From Halosaccharopolyspora lacisalsi (GTDB lineage: Bacteria; Actinomycetota; Actinomycetes; Mycobacteriales; Pseudonocardiaceae), in assembly GCF_014137975.1 (NCBI RefSeq), contig NZ_JACGWZ010000006.1:248001-312000 (forward strand): a stretch of 64,000 bases of DNA, in the 5' to 3' direction. Position numbers and translations under genes: made by a program. The notes beneath the pieces were generated by a model, which was given only the letters and a program-made list of their open reading frames with translations, made no database searches and was not told where the DNA came from. Shown piece by piece: positions 50,951-58,913 of this stretch. Numbering within the stretch: position 1 is the first letter of the stretch; every line of letters begins with the position of its first letter.

Positions 50951-51167
50951 TGCGAACGGTCGCCAGGCCGCACGCGCGAGCGCCAAGCCGAAGCCGCCCG
51001 GTCCGGTGACCTGTTACGGACGGCGTCCCGCCACGCGCCGCGGCACGGCGTCGCATTCTGACCCGTACAGCTCAATTCGGCAGTGGAGCATAGCCACAGG
51101 CGAGTTCAGGCGGGCGGTCCAGCGAGCTGATCCCAACGAATTAGTTCAGCTCGCTATATCCCGGATC

Positions 51168-51183
51168 ATACGAATGATCGTAT
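51168..51183. promoter_or_regulatory. Inverted repeat in AT-rich promoter patch
   Basis: ATACGA-ATGA-TCGTAT, perfect six-base arms, about 195 bases before the lectin gene. Confidence 0.3.
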
Positions 51184-51378
51184 ATTAATCACGCTCCGTG
51201 CGAAGCGTGCGCCGGTGCCTCACTCGAATGCACCCTTTCCATGAAAACGGTGCTCCGTGCAAGAGTGATCATCGAGTTTCACTGCATGGGGTGATCTTTC
51301 GGGGGTGAGACTTCCCGTGCCGCCCTCTGAAGTGATCTACTTTGTTTCGGCACAGCCAATGAGTGAGGAGTTTCTGCC

Positions 51379-51918
51379 ATGTTTCGCAATGCCACCAGGG
51401 TTACCTCTGTGGTGGGGGTAGCAGTTCTGTCACTGCTGAGTCTCGGTGGGGCCGCCACCGCTCAGCAGTCCTCGCAAGGACAGGGAAAAGCGAGGGGGGC
51501 TGTGATCGAGAACGTCAGCTCGGGGCACCGGCTGGTTCCGCACGATTACGGTAACAACAACAGCAACGAGATCCAGGTCTGGGCGGTTCCACAACAAACG
51601 AGCGGGCGGCACTGGAACATCCTTCCTCAAGGTGGAAATCGCTACATGATTCAGAACCAGGACACCAAGAAGTGCATGGCTGTCAGCGATGTCGGGGCGC
51701 ATTTCAACCGCGTTGTGCAGCGCACTTGCAATCATCGAGCCGATGACCAGGTGTGGTGGATCGAATCTGAGGACGGGAGTCGTGGCAGTATGATCATCAA
51801 TACGTCCACCCGCGAGGCGATCGTTCCTTTCAATTCCCAGCCCGGCACCCTTTCTTGGGCGGTACTGGAGGATCCGACAGGGGTCGACACGCAGCTGTGG
51901 CGCTTCTCCGGGCTGTGA
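51379..51918 (+). CDS. Secreted ricin-type beta-trefoil lectin-domain protein
   Basis: 179 residues. A signal peptide (VTSVVGVAVLSLLSLGGAATA) ends near residue 28, so the mature protein of about 150 residues is secreted. It shows the repeats of a ricin B-type fold: AVIENVSSGHRLVPHDYG, NSNEIQVWAVPQQ, YMIQNQDTKKCMAVSD and DDQVWWIESEDG, with QVW/QLW at the core of the repeats. It probably binds a carbohydrate; no enzymatic domain is attached. Base composition is lower in GC than the flanking core genes, and the gene sits between two tRNA-Arg scars, so recent acquisition is likely. Confidence 0.8.
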   Translation: MFRNATRVTSVVGVAVLSLLSLGGAATAQQSSQGQGKARGAVIENVSSGHRLVPHDYGNNNSNEIQVWAVPQQTSGRHWNILPQGGNRYMIQNQDTKKCMAVSDVGAHFNRVVQRTCNHRADDQVWWIESEDGSRGSMIINTSTREAIVPFNSQPGTLSWAVLEDPTGVDTQLWRFSGL

Positions 51919-51955
51919 GGAAAGCCCTGAACGCGCAGTGATCAGAAGTGATATC

Positions 51956-51990
51956 CGGGTGCCTCGCCGTCGGTTACGGCGAGGCACCCG
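51956..51990 (+). terminator. Terminator after the lectin gene
   Basis: CGGGTGCCTCGCCGT / ACGGCGAGGCACCCG, 15 perfect pairs with a five-base loop, 37 bases after the stop. Confidence 0.8.
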
Positions 51991-52491
51991 TATGTCCGGG
52001 GTCTGCTCACGGCTACGTTGGGGCGATGTCGGATCCCGTTTCGGATCTCGGATGCGAGAACGAAGGAAACCCCGTTTGGGTGCTTTCGGAGTCCGGCGTT
52101 GTCGCGATATTCACCATGACGCGTCTTTCGGTGAGATAAGACCAATAAGGTGTTCCATTTTCCCGTGTTTTCGAGGTGCGGATTTCCCGCGTTCCGGCGC
52201 TCCGTGGTTGCTGATGTCTCCGCAGTGGCCGTCGCAGGCGCTGTTCGGTAGCGGAACGCAGTCGGAGTACGTCGATCCGGATCCGGTTGCCTGGGTGGCA
52301 GAGAAAGTCCGGGGCCAGTACTGGAACGGCCCTGCCGAGGCGGTCGTCGCCCTCGGCGCTCTCGTGGCTGAACCTTCACTTCGTCCGGTTCAAAGCGAGC
52401 TTGCCCTCCCACTGTAACGACCGCAGGGTCTACCCGGCCGTCCCGGCACCAGCAGGAGATGGTTGTTCGGCTCGCCCAGAGCGCGCGCCAC

Positions 52492-52547
52492 GCGATCGAG
52501 CTGAACAGCTGAAACCTGCTTGCCCGGGCAGTCGGTTGGTAGCGCTG
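52492..52547. repeat. Repeat shared with 56676-56727
   Basis: About 55 bases (containing CCCGGGCAGTCG and TTGGTAGCGCTG) match the stretch beside the integrase remnant at roughly 85 percent, in the same orientation. The copy lies the same side of the tRNA scar as in the intact tRNA locus. Confidence 0.65.
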
Positions 52548-52590
52548 CGTTCTGCGCCCGAGACGCCCAGGGAAGGGGTGTCCGACATCC

Positions 52591-52621
52591 GTGGGGGTCG
52601 ATCTTCCCGAGATCGGCCCAC
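52591..52621. terminator. Hairpin next to tRNA fragment B
   Basis: GGTCGATCT / AGATCGGCC with a short loop; a diverged copy of the hairpin at 50861, again directly downstream of a tRNA fragment on the minus strand. Confidence 0.5.
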
Positions 52622-52643
52622 GATGCTGTGCGCTGGGAATATG

Positions 52644-52685
52644 TGCCCTCGGCAGGATTCGAACCTGCGACACCCGATTTAGGAG
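52644..52685 (-). repeat. tRNA-Arg 3' fragment (scar B, candidate attR)
   Basis: 42 bases identical to the 3' half of the tRNA at 56938-56979 except one position (52677), running from the anticodon loop to the discriminator base. Same orientation; 4,294 bases apart. Typical product of integration at a tRNA 3' end. Confidence 0.85.
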
Positions 52686-52871
52686 TCTTGACACCGTAGT
52701 AAGTGCTGTTACTCGCATCTTTGGTTGTTTTATGTGTTGCTGTCGTTCCAGCAGCCACGCTTGCTGCACCAAGGTCATGTCACGCGGCATGTCATGGATC
52801 GGCGACATCCCGAAGTTACGTTGGTTCCTCGTTTGGGACGGGAGGTTCCATCGACCGGGGAGCTGGGCTGC

Positions 52872-53834
52872 TCATGAGGATTCGGTTCGACGGATGAGGC
52901 CGAAGTTGGGGGTGTCGAGGCGGGTGGCGCGGAACCTTTCAGCGACGGCGTGCAGGATCCCGGCCATGGCTGCGGCTGCAGGGGTGGGAGGGCGACTGGC
53001 GGGGTGTGCGAGCAGGATGCGGCGGGTCGGGGCGGGCACGTCGGTGGCGAATTCGAGGAGGCGGACGTCGTGGCGTCGGTTGGTCATGGCCAGGCGCGGG
53101 GCTACTGCGATTCCGAGACCGGCGGCGACCATGGCTTGGGCCTCTTGGTAGTCGTGGGACTCGTAGGAGATGGTGGGCTCGAATCCTGCGAGGTGGCAGC
53201 TGCGGCGTAGCACCTCGGCGACGGGATGGTTGTCGGCTCGGATGATCCATTGCTGGGCGGCAAGGTCGGTGAGGCCCACGGTGCCTTGCTCGAGCAGCTC
53301 GGAGTTGGCCGGTACGACCAGAACCGTTGGGTCGTCGAGGAGGTGCTCGGTGTGCACTGCGGGGTCGTCGATGCGGTTCCAGTCGTAGTCCCAGAGTGTG
53401 GCGAGCTCGATCTCGCCGCCGTGCAGTAGGTCGAGAAGCTGGTTGAGCAGGGCCGAACGCACCGTGGTCTCGGTACCGGGGTGTTTGCGCGCGAATCGGG
53501 TCAGGGCCAGGGGGAGTAGTGATGCGCTGACGGTGGGGAACGAGCCAAGTCGTAGCGTGCCGCGGTCAAGCCGCGCCAGGGAGTCGAGGTCGGCTTCTGC
53601 TCCGCCGAGCTCGCGACGGATGGCTCGCCCCCGGTCGACCAGTGCGCGACCGGCGTCGGTCAATGTCACGCCACGGCGGTGTCGGTGCAGGAGTGGCTGG
53701 CCGGCCTCGGTCTCGAGGCGGGTCATCTGCTGCGACGCCGCGGAGGAGGTGATCATCGTGGTCTCTGCGGCGGCGCTGATGGATCCTCGGTCGGCGACCT
53801 CGACCAGCAGCAGGATGCGTCGAACATCGAGCAC
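52872..53834 (-). CDS. LysR-family transcriptional regulator
   Basis: 320 residues. N-terminal winged HTH: LLLVEVADRGSISAAAETTMITSSAASQQ split over 8-40, with TRLETEAGQPLLHRHRRGVTLTDAG as the wing region. The C-terminal periplasmic-binding-like effector domain covers 90-300. It is divergent to the PrpF-like gene with a LysR-type inverted repeat between, so it most likely activates the isomerase-transporter operon with a di- or tricarboxylate as inducer. It belongs to the lower-GC cargo between scar B and the tRNA. Confidence 0.9.
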   Translation of the reverse strand: MLDVRRILLLVEVADRGSISAAAETTMITSSAASQQMTRLETEAGQPLLHRHRRGVTLTDAGRALVDRGRAIRRELGGAEADLDSLARLDRGTLRLGSFPTVSASLLPLALTRFARKHPGTETTVRSALLNQLLDLLHGGEIELATLWDYDWNRIDDPAVHTEHLLDDPTVLVVPANSELLEQGTVGLTDLAAQQWIIRADNHPVAEVLRRSCHLAGFEPTISYESHDYQEAQAMVAAGLGIAVAPRLAMTNRRHDVRLLEFATDVPAPTRRILLAHPASRPPTPAAAAMAGILHAVAERFRATRLDTPNFGLIRRTESS

Positions 53835-53859
53835 GCTTCCCTCCGAATCTCATCGTGAC

Positions 53860-53874
53860 GTAAGTGCAGCTTAC
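53860..53874. promoter_or_regulatory. LysR box
   Basis: GTAAG-TGCAG-CTTAC: perfect inverted repeat with the T-N11-A core expected for LysR regulators, 26 bases from the LysR start and about 100 bases before the PrpF-like start. Confidence 0.65.
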
Positions 53875-53975
53875 ATGGGGCTTAGAAGTCGGACGTTGTG
53901 CTGAAAGCTGTGCCTCGTCATCGTGACTGGGACATGACAGGAAGTCCAACTCTCGATGATCGAGGAAGGAAGAAT

Positions 53976-55091
53976 GTGTTCGTTCCGGCAACGTTAGTGC
54001 GCGGCGGAACCAGTAAGTGCTGGCTGTTCGATTCCCGCGATGTTCCGGCAACCCGAGAGAAGTTGGCCGACATGCTGGTCGCTGTCTACGACGCCGAGGA
54101 TCCGTCGCAGGTCGATGGTGTTGGCGGTGCCACGCCGACGACGTCGAAGGCCGCGGTGGCTGGGCCCAGTGATGTCGCGGGCGTTGACGTGGATTATCTG
54201 TTCGCTCAGGTCGGCATTGGTGTACGTCGTGTCGAGTGGGCGAGTAACTGCGGGAACTGCGCGACTGCGATCGCACTGTGGGCGGTGGCTCGGGGCGTGG
54301 TGCGTCCAGACGGGGACCGCACACCGGTGGTACTGCGCAACATCAATACAGGCACCGTACTCGAGGCCGATGTGGATACTACCGGCGACGAGATCCATTG
54401 GTTCGGCGACCACACCGTGCCGGGAACCCGTTCCGGAGGTGTTGGTGTCGGACTGACCTTCATCGACCCCATCGGCGCCACAACCGGAAAGGTCACGCCG
54501 ACCGGCCATAACATCGACATGCTCGACCTCGAGGGCACGGCGGTACCGGCCACCTTGGTCGATGCTGGCGCTCCGGTCGCCCTTGCCGACGGACGCGCCC
54601 TGGGTGCTACCGGGACCGAGACGCTGGCTGACGTCGAAGCGCTGGTGGAACCACTACGTCGGATACGCCGTCAGGCGGCCTCGCACATGGGACTCGGGGA
54701 CTCAGGTGTGCCACCAGCAGACTCGGTTCCGAAGGTCGGGATCGTCGGCCCACCCACCGACTACACCACCGAACTCGCAGAGCCCGTCGCAGCAAGCGAC
54801 TACGACGTCGCGGTGCGGATGCTGTCGATGACGGCTCCTCACCCGGCTATCGGGCTGACCTCGGCGGTGGCCGTTGCGGTGGCTCATCTACTCGAGGGCA
54901 GCCTGATCCACACCGCATCGACCACCGCGGGTACGCCAGTCCTGCGCATCGGAACGCCGTCAGGGGTAGTAACCGTGCGCTGCGAAGACGTCAATCCGGC
55001 AGGACCGCGACGGGTCACCGTCGCGCGAGCGGCTCGTGTCCTCGCCGATGCACAAATTCTGGTACCGAATCTGCTGGCCAAGCCAGCATAG
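53976..55091 (+). CDS. PrpF-family isomerase/tautomerase (methylaconitate or oxalomesaconate type)
   Basis: 371 residues from GTG 53976, chosen because GAGGAAGGA sits five bases upstream and the N-terminus then begins at the family motif FVPATLVRGGTSKCWLF. Upstream in-frame starts at 53898 and 53934 have poorer ribosome sites. Other PrpF features: WASNCGNCATAIALWAVARG, TPTGHNIDMLDLEG and HPAIGLTSAVAVAVAHLLEG. PrpF moves the double bond of 2-methylaconitate; relatives (GalD) tautomerise 4-oxalomesaconate. The real substrate is unknown but should be an unsaturated tricarboxylate. Followed after 34 bases by the transporter. Confidence 0.85.
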   Translation: MFVPATLVRGGTSKCWLFDSRDVPATREKLADMLVAVYDAEDPSQVDGVGGATPTTSKAAVAGPSDVAGVDVDYLFAQVGIGVRRVEWASNCGNCATAIALWAVARGVVRPDGDRTPVVLRNINTGTVLEADVDTTGDEIHWFGDHTVPGTRSGGVGVGLTFIDPIGATTGKVTPTGHNIDMLDLEGTAVPATLVDAGAPVALADGRALGATGTETLADVEALVEPLRRIRRQAASHMGLGDSGVPPADSVPKVGIVGPPTDYTTELAEPVAASDYDVAVRMLSMTAPHPAIGLTSAVAVAVAHLLEGSLIHTASTTAGTPVLRIGTPSGVVTVRCEDVNPAGPRRVTVARAARVLADAQILVPNLLAKPA

Positions 55092-55125
55092 TTACCTCCG
55101 GAGAGGACTCCGGCGGAGGAAAACA

Positions 55126-56409
55126 ATGTCACCCGAAATCATCTCCATTATCGCCCTGGGCGTCATGTTCGTCGTCGCCACCGTGTTGCCGATCAACATC
55201 GGTATTCTGGCCTTCATCGGGGCATTCGTCGTCGGTACCGTCGTTCTTGGCCTCGACGGGGAATCCCTCTTCGAGGGTTTCCCCGCCTCGCTGTTTGTGA
55301 CGATCGTCGGGGTCACCTACCTATTCTCGGTGGCGAAACTCAACGGCACCATCGACTTGCTCGTGCAAAGCGGGGTTCGACTGGTACGCGGGCGCACCTC
55401 GCTCGTGCCATGGGTGCTGTTCGTGGTGGCCGCCGTGCTGACCGCGTTCGGCACGTTCACTCCGGCCGCAGTAGCACTGCTCGTTCCGGTCGGCATGAAC
55501 TTTGCGGCCCGCCATGGGATGAGTCCACTGATGATCGGCATGATGGTCATCAGCGGTGCGCACGCCGGGGCTTTCTCGCCCATCGCGGTGTCCGGCGTGC
55601 TGGTCATGGGCATGGTCGCCCAGACCTCGCTGACAGTCTCGTCGTCGGTGCTGTTCTTCGCAAGCTTCGCGTTCAATCTCGTGCTCTCACTGGTGACTTA
55701 CGGCCTGCTGCACTGGCGTCGCCCCAAGCTCGTAGCCCACGCAGCGGGACCTAAAACGGTCGTGGATGAGTCGAGTACCACCGAATCATCCAGCGACAAA
55801 CGTGCACCGACCACCTGGCAGCAGCGAGCAACGCTACTGGCACTGCTCGGACTCGTACTCGGCGCTCTCGTGCTGCATCTACCGATCGGGTTCCTCGCGC
55901 TCGCCGCTGGAGCGCTGCTTGGCCTGTTCAACATGCGCGATCAGTCGAAGGCGATCGATGGCATCAGTTGGTCGACGATCCTGCTCGTAGCGGGAATGGT
56001 TACCTACGTCGGCATCCTCGAGCAGGCAGGCACCATCGAGATGGTCTCCCAGGGGGCCGTCAGCCTCGGCGCGCCTTTGCTGGTGACCCTTATGTTGTGC
56101 TTCACCGTCGGCATCACCTCAGCTTTTGCTTCCTCCACCGCCATCATTACCGCCGTCATTCCCATGGCGGTACCGCTGTTGCTGTCCAGCTCGCTTCCTG
56201 CAGCCGGCGTCATCGCTGCAATGTCGATCTCCACCACAATCGTCGATGTCTCCCCGTTCTCCACCAACGGCGCGCTCGTGCTCGCCAACGTTCACGGGGT
56301 CGACCGCACACGCTTCTACCGTCAACTTATCGCCTACACCGGCGGCATCATCGCAGTCGGACCACTCGCCGCATGGGCCGCGCTTGTCCTGCTCGGCATT
56401 GGAGTCTGA
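55126..56409 (+). CDS. SLC13/MatC-like dicarboxylate carrier
   Basis: 427 residues with about 11-12 membrane helices. N-terminal IISIIALGVMFVVATVLPINIGIL is the MatC N-terminal pattern; two hairpin-like segments, TFTPAAVALLVPVGMNFAARHG and TSAFASSTAIITAVIPMAVPLLL, recur as the substrate-binding repeats of DASS/IT-superfamily carriers, and SPFSTNGALVLANVHG closes the second. A soluble loop at about 215-250 separates the halves. It should import a di- or tricarboxylate for the PrpF-like enzyme. ATG 55126 follows GGAGGA. Confidence 0.86.
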   Translation: MSPEIISIIALGVMFVVATVLPINIGILAFIGAFVVGTVVLGLDGESLFEGFPASLFVTIVGVTYLFSVAKLNGTIDLLVQSGVRLVRGRTSLVPWVLFVVAAVLTAFGTFTPAAVALLVPVGMNFAARHGMSPLMIGMMVISGAHAGAFSPIAVSGVLVMGMVAQTSLTVSSSVLFFASFAFNLVLSLVTYGLLHWRRPKLVAHAAGPKTVVDESSTTESSSDKRAPTTWQQRATLLALLGLVLGALVLHLPIGFLALAAGALLGLFNMRDQSKAIDGISWSTILLVAGMVTYVGILEQAGTIEMVSQGAVSLGAPLLVTLMLCFTVGITSAFASSTAIITAVIPMAVPLLLSSSLPAAGVIAAMSISTTIVDVSPFSTNGALVLANVHGVDRTRFYRQLIAYTGGIIAVGPLAAWAALVLLGIGV

Positions 56410-56438
56410 CTGATGTTTTCTGATCATGCGGTGGGGTT

Positions 56439-56558
56439 ATGGCAGGGAAACCGACGGCGGTGCATACCCGTGAGCAGGAGCAGCAGCGGTTGGCTGCGGC
56501 GGATCTGTTCGAACAAGGTGAATGGTAGCTGTTCGAAATCGCCCGGGCGTTGCGCTTG
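56439..56558 (+). pseudogene. Fragment of a transposase N-terminus (IS630-like)
   Basis: From ATG 56439 the frame reads TREQEQQRLAAADLFEQGEW, a stop (TAG 56526), then LFEIARALRL, the usual start of a helix-turn-helix of IS630-type transposases. The rest of the gene is gone; the next sequence belongs to something else. Assignment rests on this short HTH stretch only. Confidence 0.5.
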
Positions 56559-56710
56559 CGCCAGAGGTACCAGAAGAAGACTCCATCGAGTGCCAAGAGG
56601 GCGACGAAGGAGGGAAATGCGATGTGGTCCGGGGCTCCCATGATGCTCGCTATGGCAGCAGCCACCTGGATCAGCGCGAACGAGCCGAACAGCTGGAACC
56701 TGTCCCGGGC
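56530..56710 (-). pseudogene. Fragment of a membrane protein gene
   Basis: Minus-strand frame without its own start reads RFQLFGSFALIQVAAAIASI and then FPSFVALLALDGVFFWYLW and a basic end, two clear membrane helices. It is cut at the junction with the transposase fragment. No family recognised. Part of it resembles 52492-52547 in the same relative position. Confidence 0.35.
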
Positions 56711-56727
56711 AGTCGTTGGTAGCGCTG
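56676..56727. repeat. Repeat shared with 52492-52547
   Basis: Same orientation copy, about 85 percent identical, next to the integrase remnant. Confidence 0.65.
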
Positions 56728-56732
56728 TCGTA

Positions 56733-56894
56733 GCTCGTCACGAGGCTGCGATCAGCATTACAGCCGGTGCGAGTGAGCACAATGCTGTGCTCCGCGTCTG
56801 GGATGCCCGCAAGGGCATGCTCGATCTCTGCGGGCACCTGTTCCCGGACCGGCTCAACGACATCGCGGATCGGATGGACTCGGCGGTGCGTGCC
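56733..56894 (+). pseudogene. 3' remnant of a tyrosine-recombinase integrase
   Basis: Reads ARHEAAISITAGAS and then MLDLCGHLFPDRLNDIADRM, which corresponds to the catalytic C-terminus of actinophage-type integrases (LRHTAAS, then DLYGHLFPDRLDEVADRM). The catalytic tyrosine is cysteine (TGC at 56829). Nothing of the N-terminal three quarters remains. It lies 44 bases from the tRNA gene, the usual place for int in an element integrated at a tRNA 3' end. Confidence 0.75.
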
Positions 56895-56937
56895 CCAAGA
56901 GTGATCTTGGGTAGTGGCTGTAAGCCTGTGCGCTGCG

Positions 56938-57010
56938 TGCCCTCGGCAGGATTCGAACCTGCGACACCCGCTTTAGGAGAGCGGTGCTCTATCCCCTGAG
57001 CTACGAGGGC
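56938..57010 (-). tRNA. tRNA-Arg (anticodon CCT)
   Basis: 73 bases. Acceptor stem GCCCTCG / CGAGGGC with discriminator A, D-arm AGCTCAGGGGATAGAGC, anticodon stem CCGCT / AGCGG enclosing CTCCTAA (anticodon CCT), and T-arm GCAGGTTCGAATCCTGC. CCA is not encoded. The 3' half is duplicated at 52644 and, worn, at 50915. Confidence 0.96.
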
Positions 57011-57328
57011 GTGACCGGACCGTGCCGACCTTCTCCCGAAGCGTACCGGCCCGGCTGCGTCAAGCGACACCCGGGCCTGGGCAGCGTGGTGGATCACAAG
57101 AGCGCCCTTCTCGCGGATGCTCAGGAGATCGTCACCGAACGAGGCGGGAAGGTCGGCTGGGGTACGTGTCATCCGGTCCGCGACGGTGTCGGACTCGGAA
57201 CCGGCCGCGATGGTGAAGTGCATTTCGAGCCGGAAGTCATCGACTAGTACCTCCACGACACCGAGCAGCCGGGACGTGCGGCTGAGGCTCGGGCATGGTC
57301 TCCGATCCTATCGGCGGTGCCCGAGGGG
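57011..57328. other. Spacer between tRNA-Arg and the cyclase gene
   Basis: The tRNA promoter must lie here. A minus-strand frame from 57256 (LRLEM-type start, then DDLLSIREKGALVIHHAAQ) looks somewhat protein-like but has no stop before the tRNA, so I do not call it. Confidence 0.4.
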
Positions 57329-58819
57329 TCAGGATTCCCTCGGCGCGGGAGGGACGGTGAGGTCGCCTTCGTTGGTCTCGACGCGGTTGCGTCCGGCTTC
57401 CTTGGCCCGGTACAGCGCGATGTCGGCCGCGGCGAAGAGGTGCTCGAACTCGGCCGGACCGGCTGCGACACCGATGCTGGCGGTCGGCAGTTTGTCCGTG
57501 ATCCCCAGCGCGAGCCGCCAGTCGTGGTCGCGGATCGCGTTGCGGATCCGCTCCGCGACCATCGGACCCGCTTCCTTGGCCTCCTCGGAGGCGTCGACCA
57601 GCAGCACGACGAACTCGTCACCGGCCCAGCGGCAGACCAGGTCGTCGGCGCGGGACTCGCGGCGCAGCAGCTGGGCGATCTCCTGGAGGACGACGTCGCC
57701 CACGACGTGCCCGCTGCTGTCGTTGACGTCCTTGAACTGGTCCACGTCGATCAGGACCAGCCAGGGTATCCGCCCTCGCGCGGCGGTCCGGTCGAGGAGT
57801 CCGGGCGCGCGGCGCTCCAGGCCACGACGATTGGTCAGGCCGGTGAGCGGGTCCCGGACCGCGGCCTCCTGGGCGGCGGTGGCCAGCCGTTGGGCCTGGA
57901 CCGCGACCCGACGCTGCTCCAGTGCCTGCCCGAGGCCCTCGTGCAGAGTCCGCACCGCGGCCTGGCTGGCCCGCACGGTGCGCCGCAGTGCGGCGGCCTC
58001 GCCGACCGGGTCCTCGAGTTCCTCGCAGATCGAGGCCAGGTCCCGGGAGAACCGCATCAGCAGCATCGTGTCCCGGACCCGTTCGGCGCCCTCCAGCGCG
58101 CGGCTGGCCCAGGTGCGGGCCTCGTCCAGCTTGCCCTCGTCCCAGCGGATTCCGGCCAGCACCCAGATGGCGATCGACGCGTTCAGCCAGTCCTCGTCCT
58201 CCCGGCTGAGCTGGAGTGCTTCGGTGGCGCGCTGCTCGGCTTCCTCGGCGTCACCGGTGCCGGCCAGCGCTCTGGCGCTGCTCGCCAGCACGCTGCGACG
58301 GATCAGGGAGGAGTCGGCGAGGGGGAGCGCCTCCTCGTACAGCGCACGCGCTTCCCGGAATCGCTTCACCCGCTCGTCGCACTCTTCCAGCCCCACGGCG
58401 CGGAACAGCAGCGCATTGGCCTCGCGGGACAGGCACTGAGCCAGGGTGGCGGGGTCTTCGGACGCTCGGGCGATGTGGACCGAGCGCGTTATGAGATCCA
58501 TGGCCGAGGGCTGGTGCCCGACGGTTTCCAGCAGGGAACCCAGCATCCCGATCGTCTGCGCCGTCGTGGCGTTGGTCGGCCGGTCGACGTCGATCTCGGT
58601 CCAGCCCTCGGCGGCCAGTTCCAGCGCGGTCGAGACCCGGCCGAGTCGCCAGGCGTTCAAGGCGCGGTTGACCAGCACCGTGGCCCGGTCCCAGCCCTCC
58701 TCGACCGTGTTCGTCGCGGTGGCGGTCACCTCCTCGAACACCTCGTTCGCCTCTTCGAAGCGCGCGGACTCGAGCAGGATCCGCACCCTGCGGTCCTGCT
58801 CGGGGATCTGTCCCGCCAT
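57329..58819 (-). CDS. Diguanylate cyclase with TPR-like helical N-terminus
   Basis: 496 residues, soluble. Residues 10-290 form helical hairpin repeats resembling TPR units (for example ARALAGTGDAEEAEQRATEAL and DEGKLDEARTWASRALEGAE), a short coiled coil follows (290-320), and the GGDEF domain covers 322-485. The signature is RWAGDEF (AGDEF at 399-403), a naturally active variant. An RxxD inhibitory site (RADD, 390-393) precedes it by exactly five residues, so product inhibition is likely. The TPR part suggests control by a protein partner. Start ATG 58819 with AGGACAG upstream. Confidence 0.88.
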   Translation of the reverse strand: MAGQIPEQDRRVRILLESARFEEANEVFEEVTATATNTVEEGWDRATVLVNRALNAWRLGRVSTALELAAEGWTEIDVDRPTNATTAQTIGMLGSLLETVGHQPSAMDLITRSVHIARASEDPATLAQCLSREANALLFRAVGLEECDERVKRFREARALYEEALPLADSSLIRRSVLASSARALAGTGDAEEAEQRATEALQLSREDEDWLNASIAIWVLAGIRWDEGKLDEARTWASRALEGAERVRDTMLLMRFSRDLASICEELEDPVGEAAALRRTVRASQAAVRTLHEGLGQALEQRRVAVQAQRLATAAQEAAVRDPLTGLTNRRGLERRAPGLLDRTAARGRIPWLVLIDVDQFKDVNDSSGHVVGDVVLQEIAQLLRRESRADDLVCRWAGDEFVVLLVDASEEAKEAGPMVAERIRNAIRDHDWRLALGITDKLPTASIGVAAGPAEFEHLFAAADIALYRAKEAGRNRVETNEGDLTVPPAPRES

Positions 58820-58913
58820 CACTGGACTGTCCTGTCGCACGCCCACCCCGAAGTTGATCACCTCCGCGTCACCGGCCCGTGACGCGGAGGTTACGTCGCC
58901 GTCGGGGTTCAGA

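Larger units (their letters stand above)
50767..51378. other. Gene-free stretch at the edge of the accessory region
   Basis: No convincing gene. It holds a tRNA-terminator-like hairpin, a degenerate tRNA-Arg 3' fragment and, near 51120-51200, an AT-rich patch that probably contains the promoter of the ricin-type lectin gene. Confidence 0.6.
51991..52871. other. Gene-poor junction between two attachment scars
   Basis: I see no gene I would defend. A plus-strand frame from ATG 52214 to 52417 encodes a protein-like stretch (AWVAEKVRGQYWNGPAEAVV) that may be a fragment of a mobile-element protein. The right part holds a repeat shared with 56676-56727, a hairpin and the tRNA-Arg scar B. Confidence 0.5.

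Noticed and set aside
51942-52808. Minus-strand open frame of about 288 codons over scar B
   Set aside because: It translates through the tRNA fragment and gives the SQVRILPRA-type peptide seen when tRNA 3' ends are misread as protein.
56738-57256. Minus-strand frame spanning the tRNA-Arg gene
   Set aside because: It has no stop before the tRNA and the tRNA-derived part is an artefact; only the first 80 codons look protein-like.
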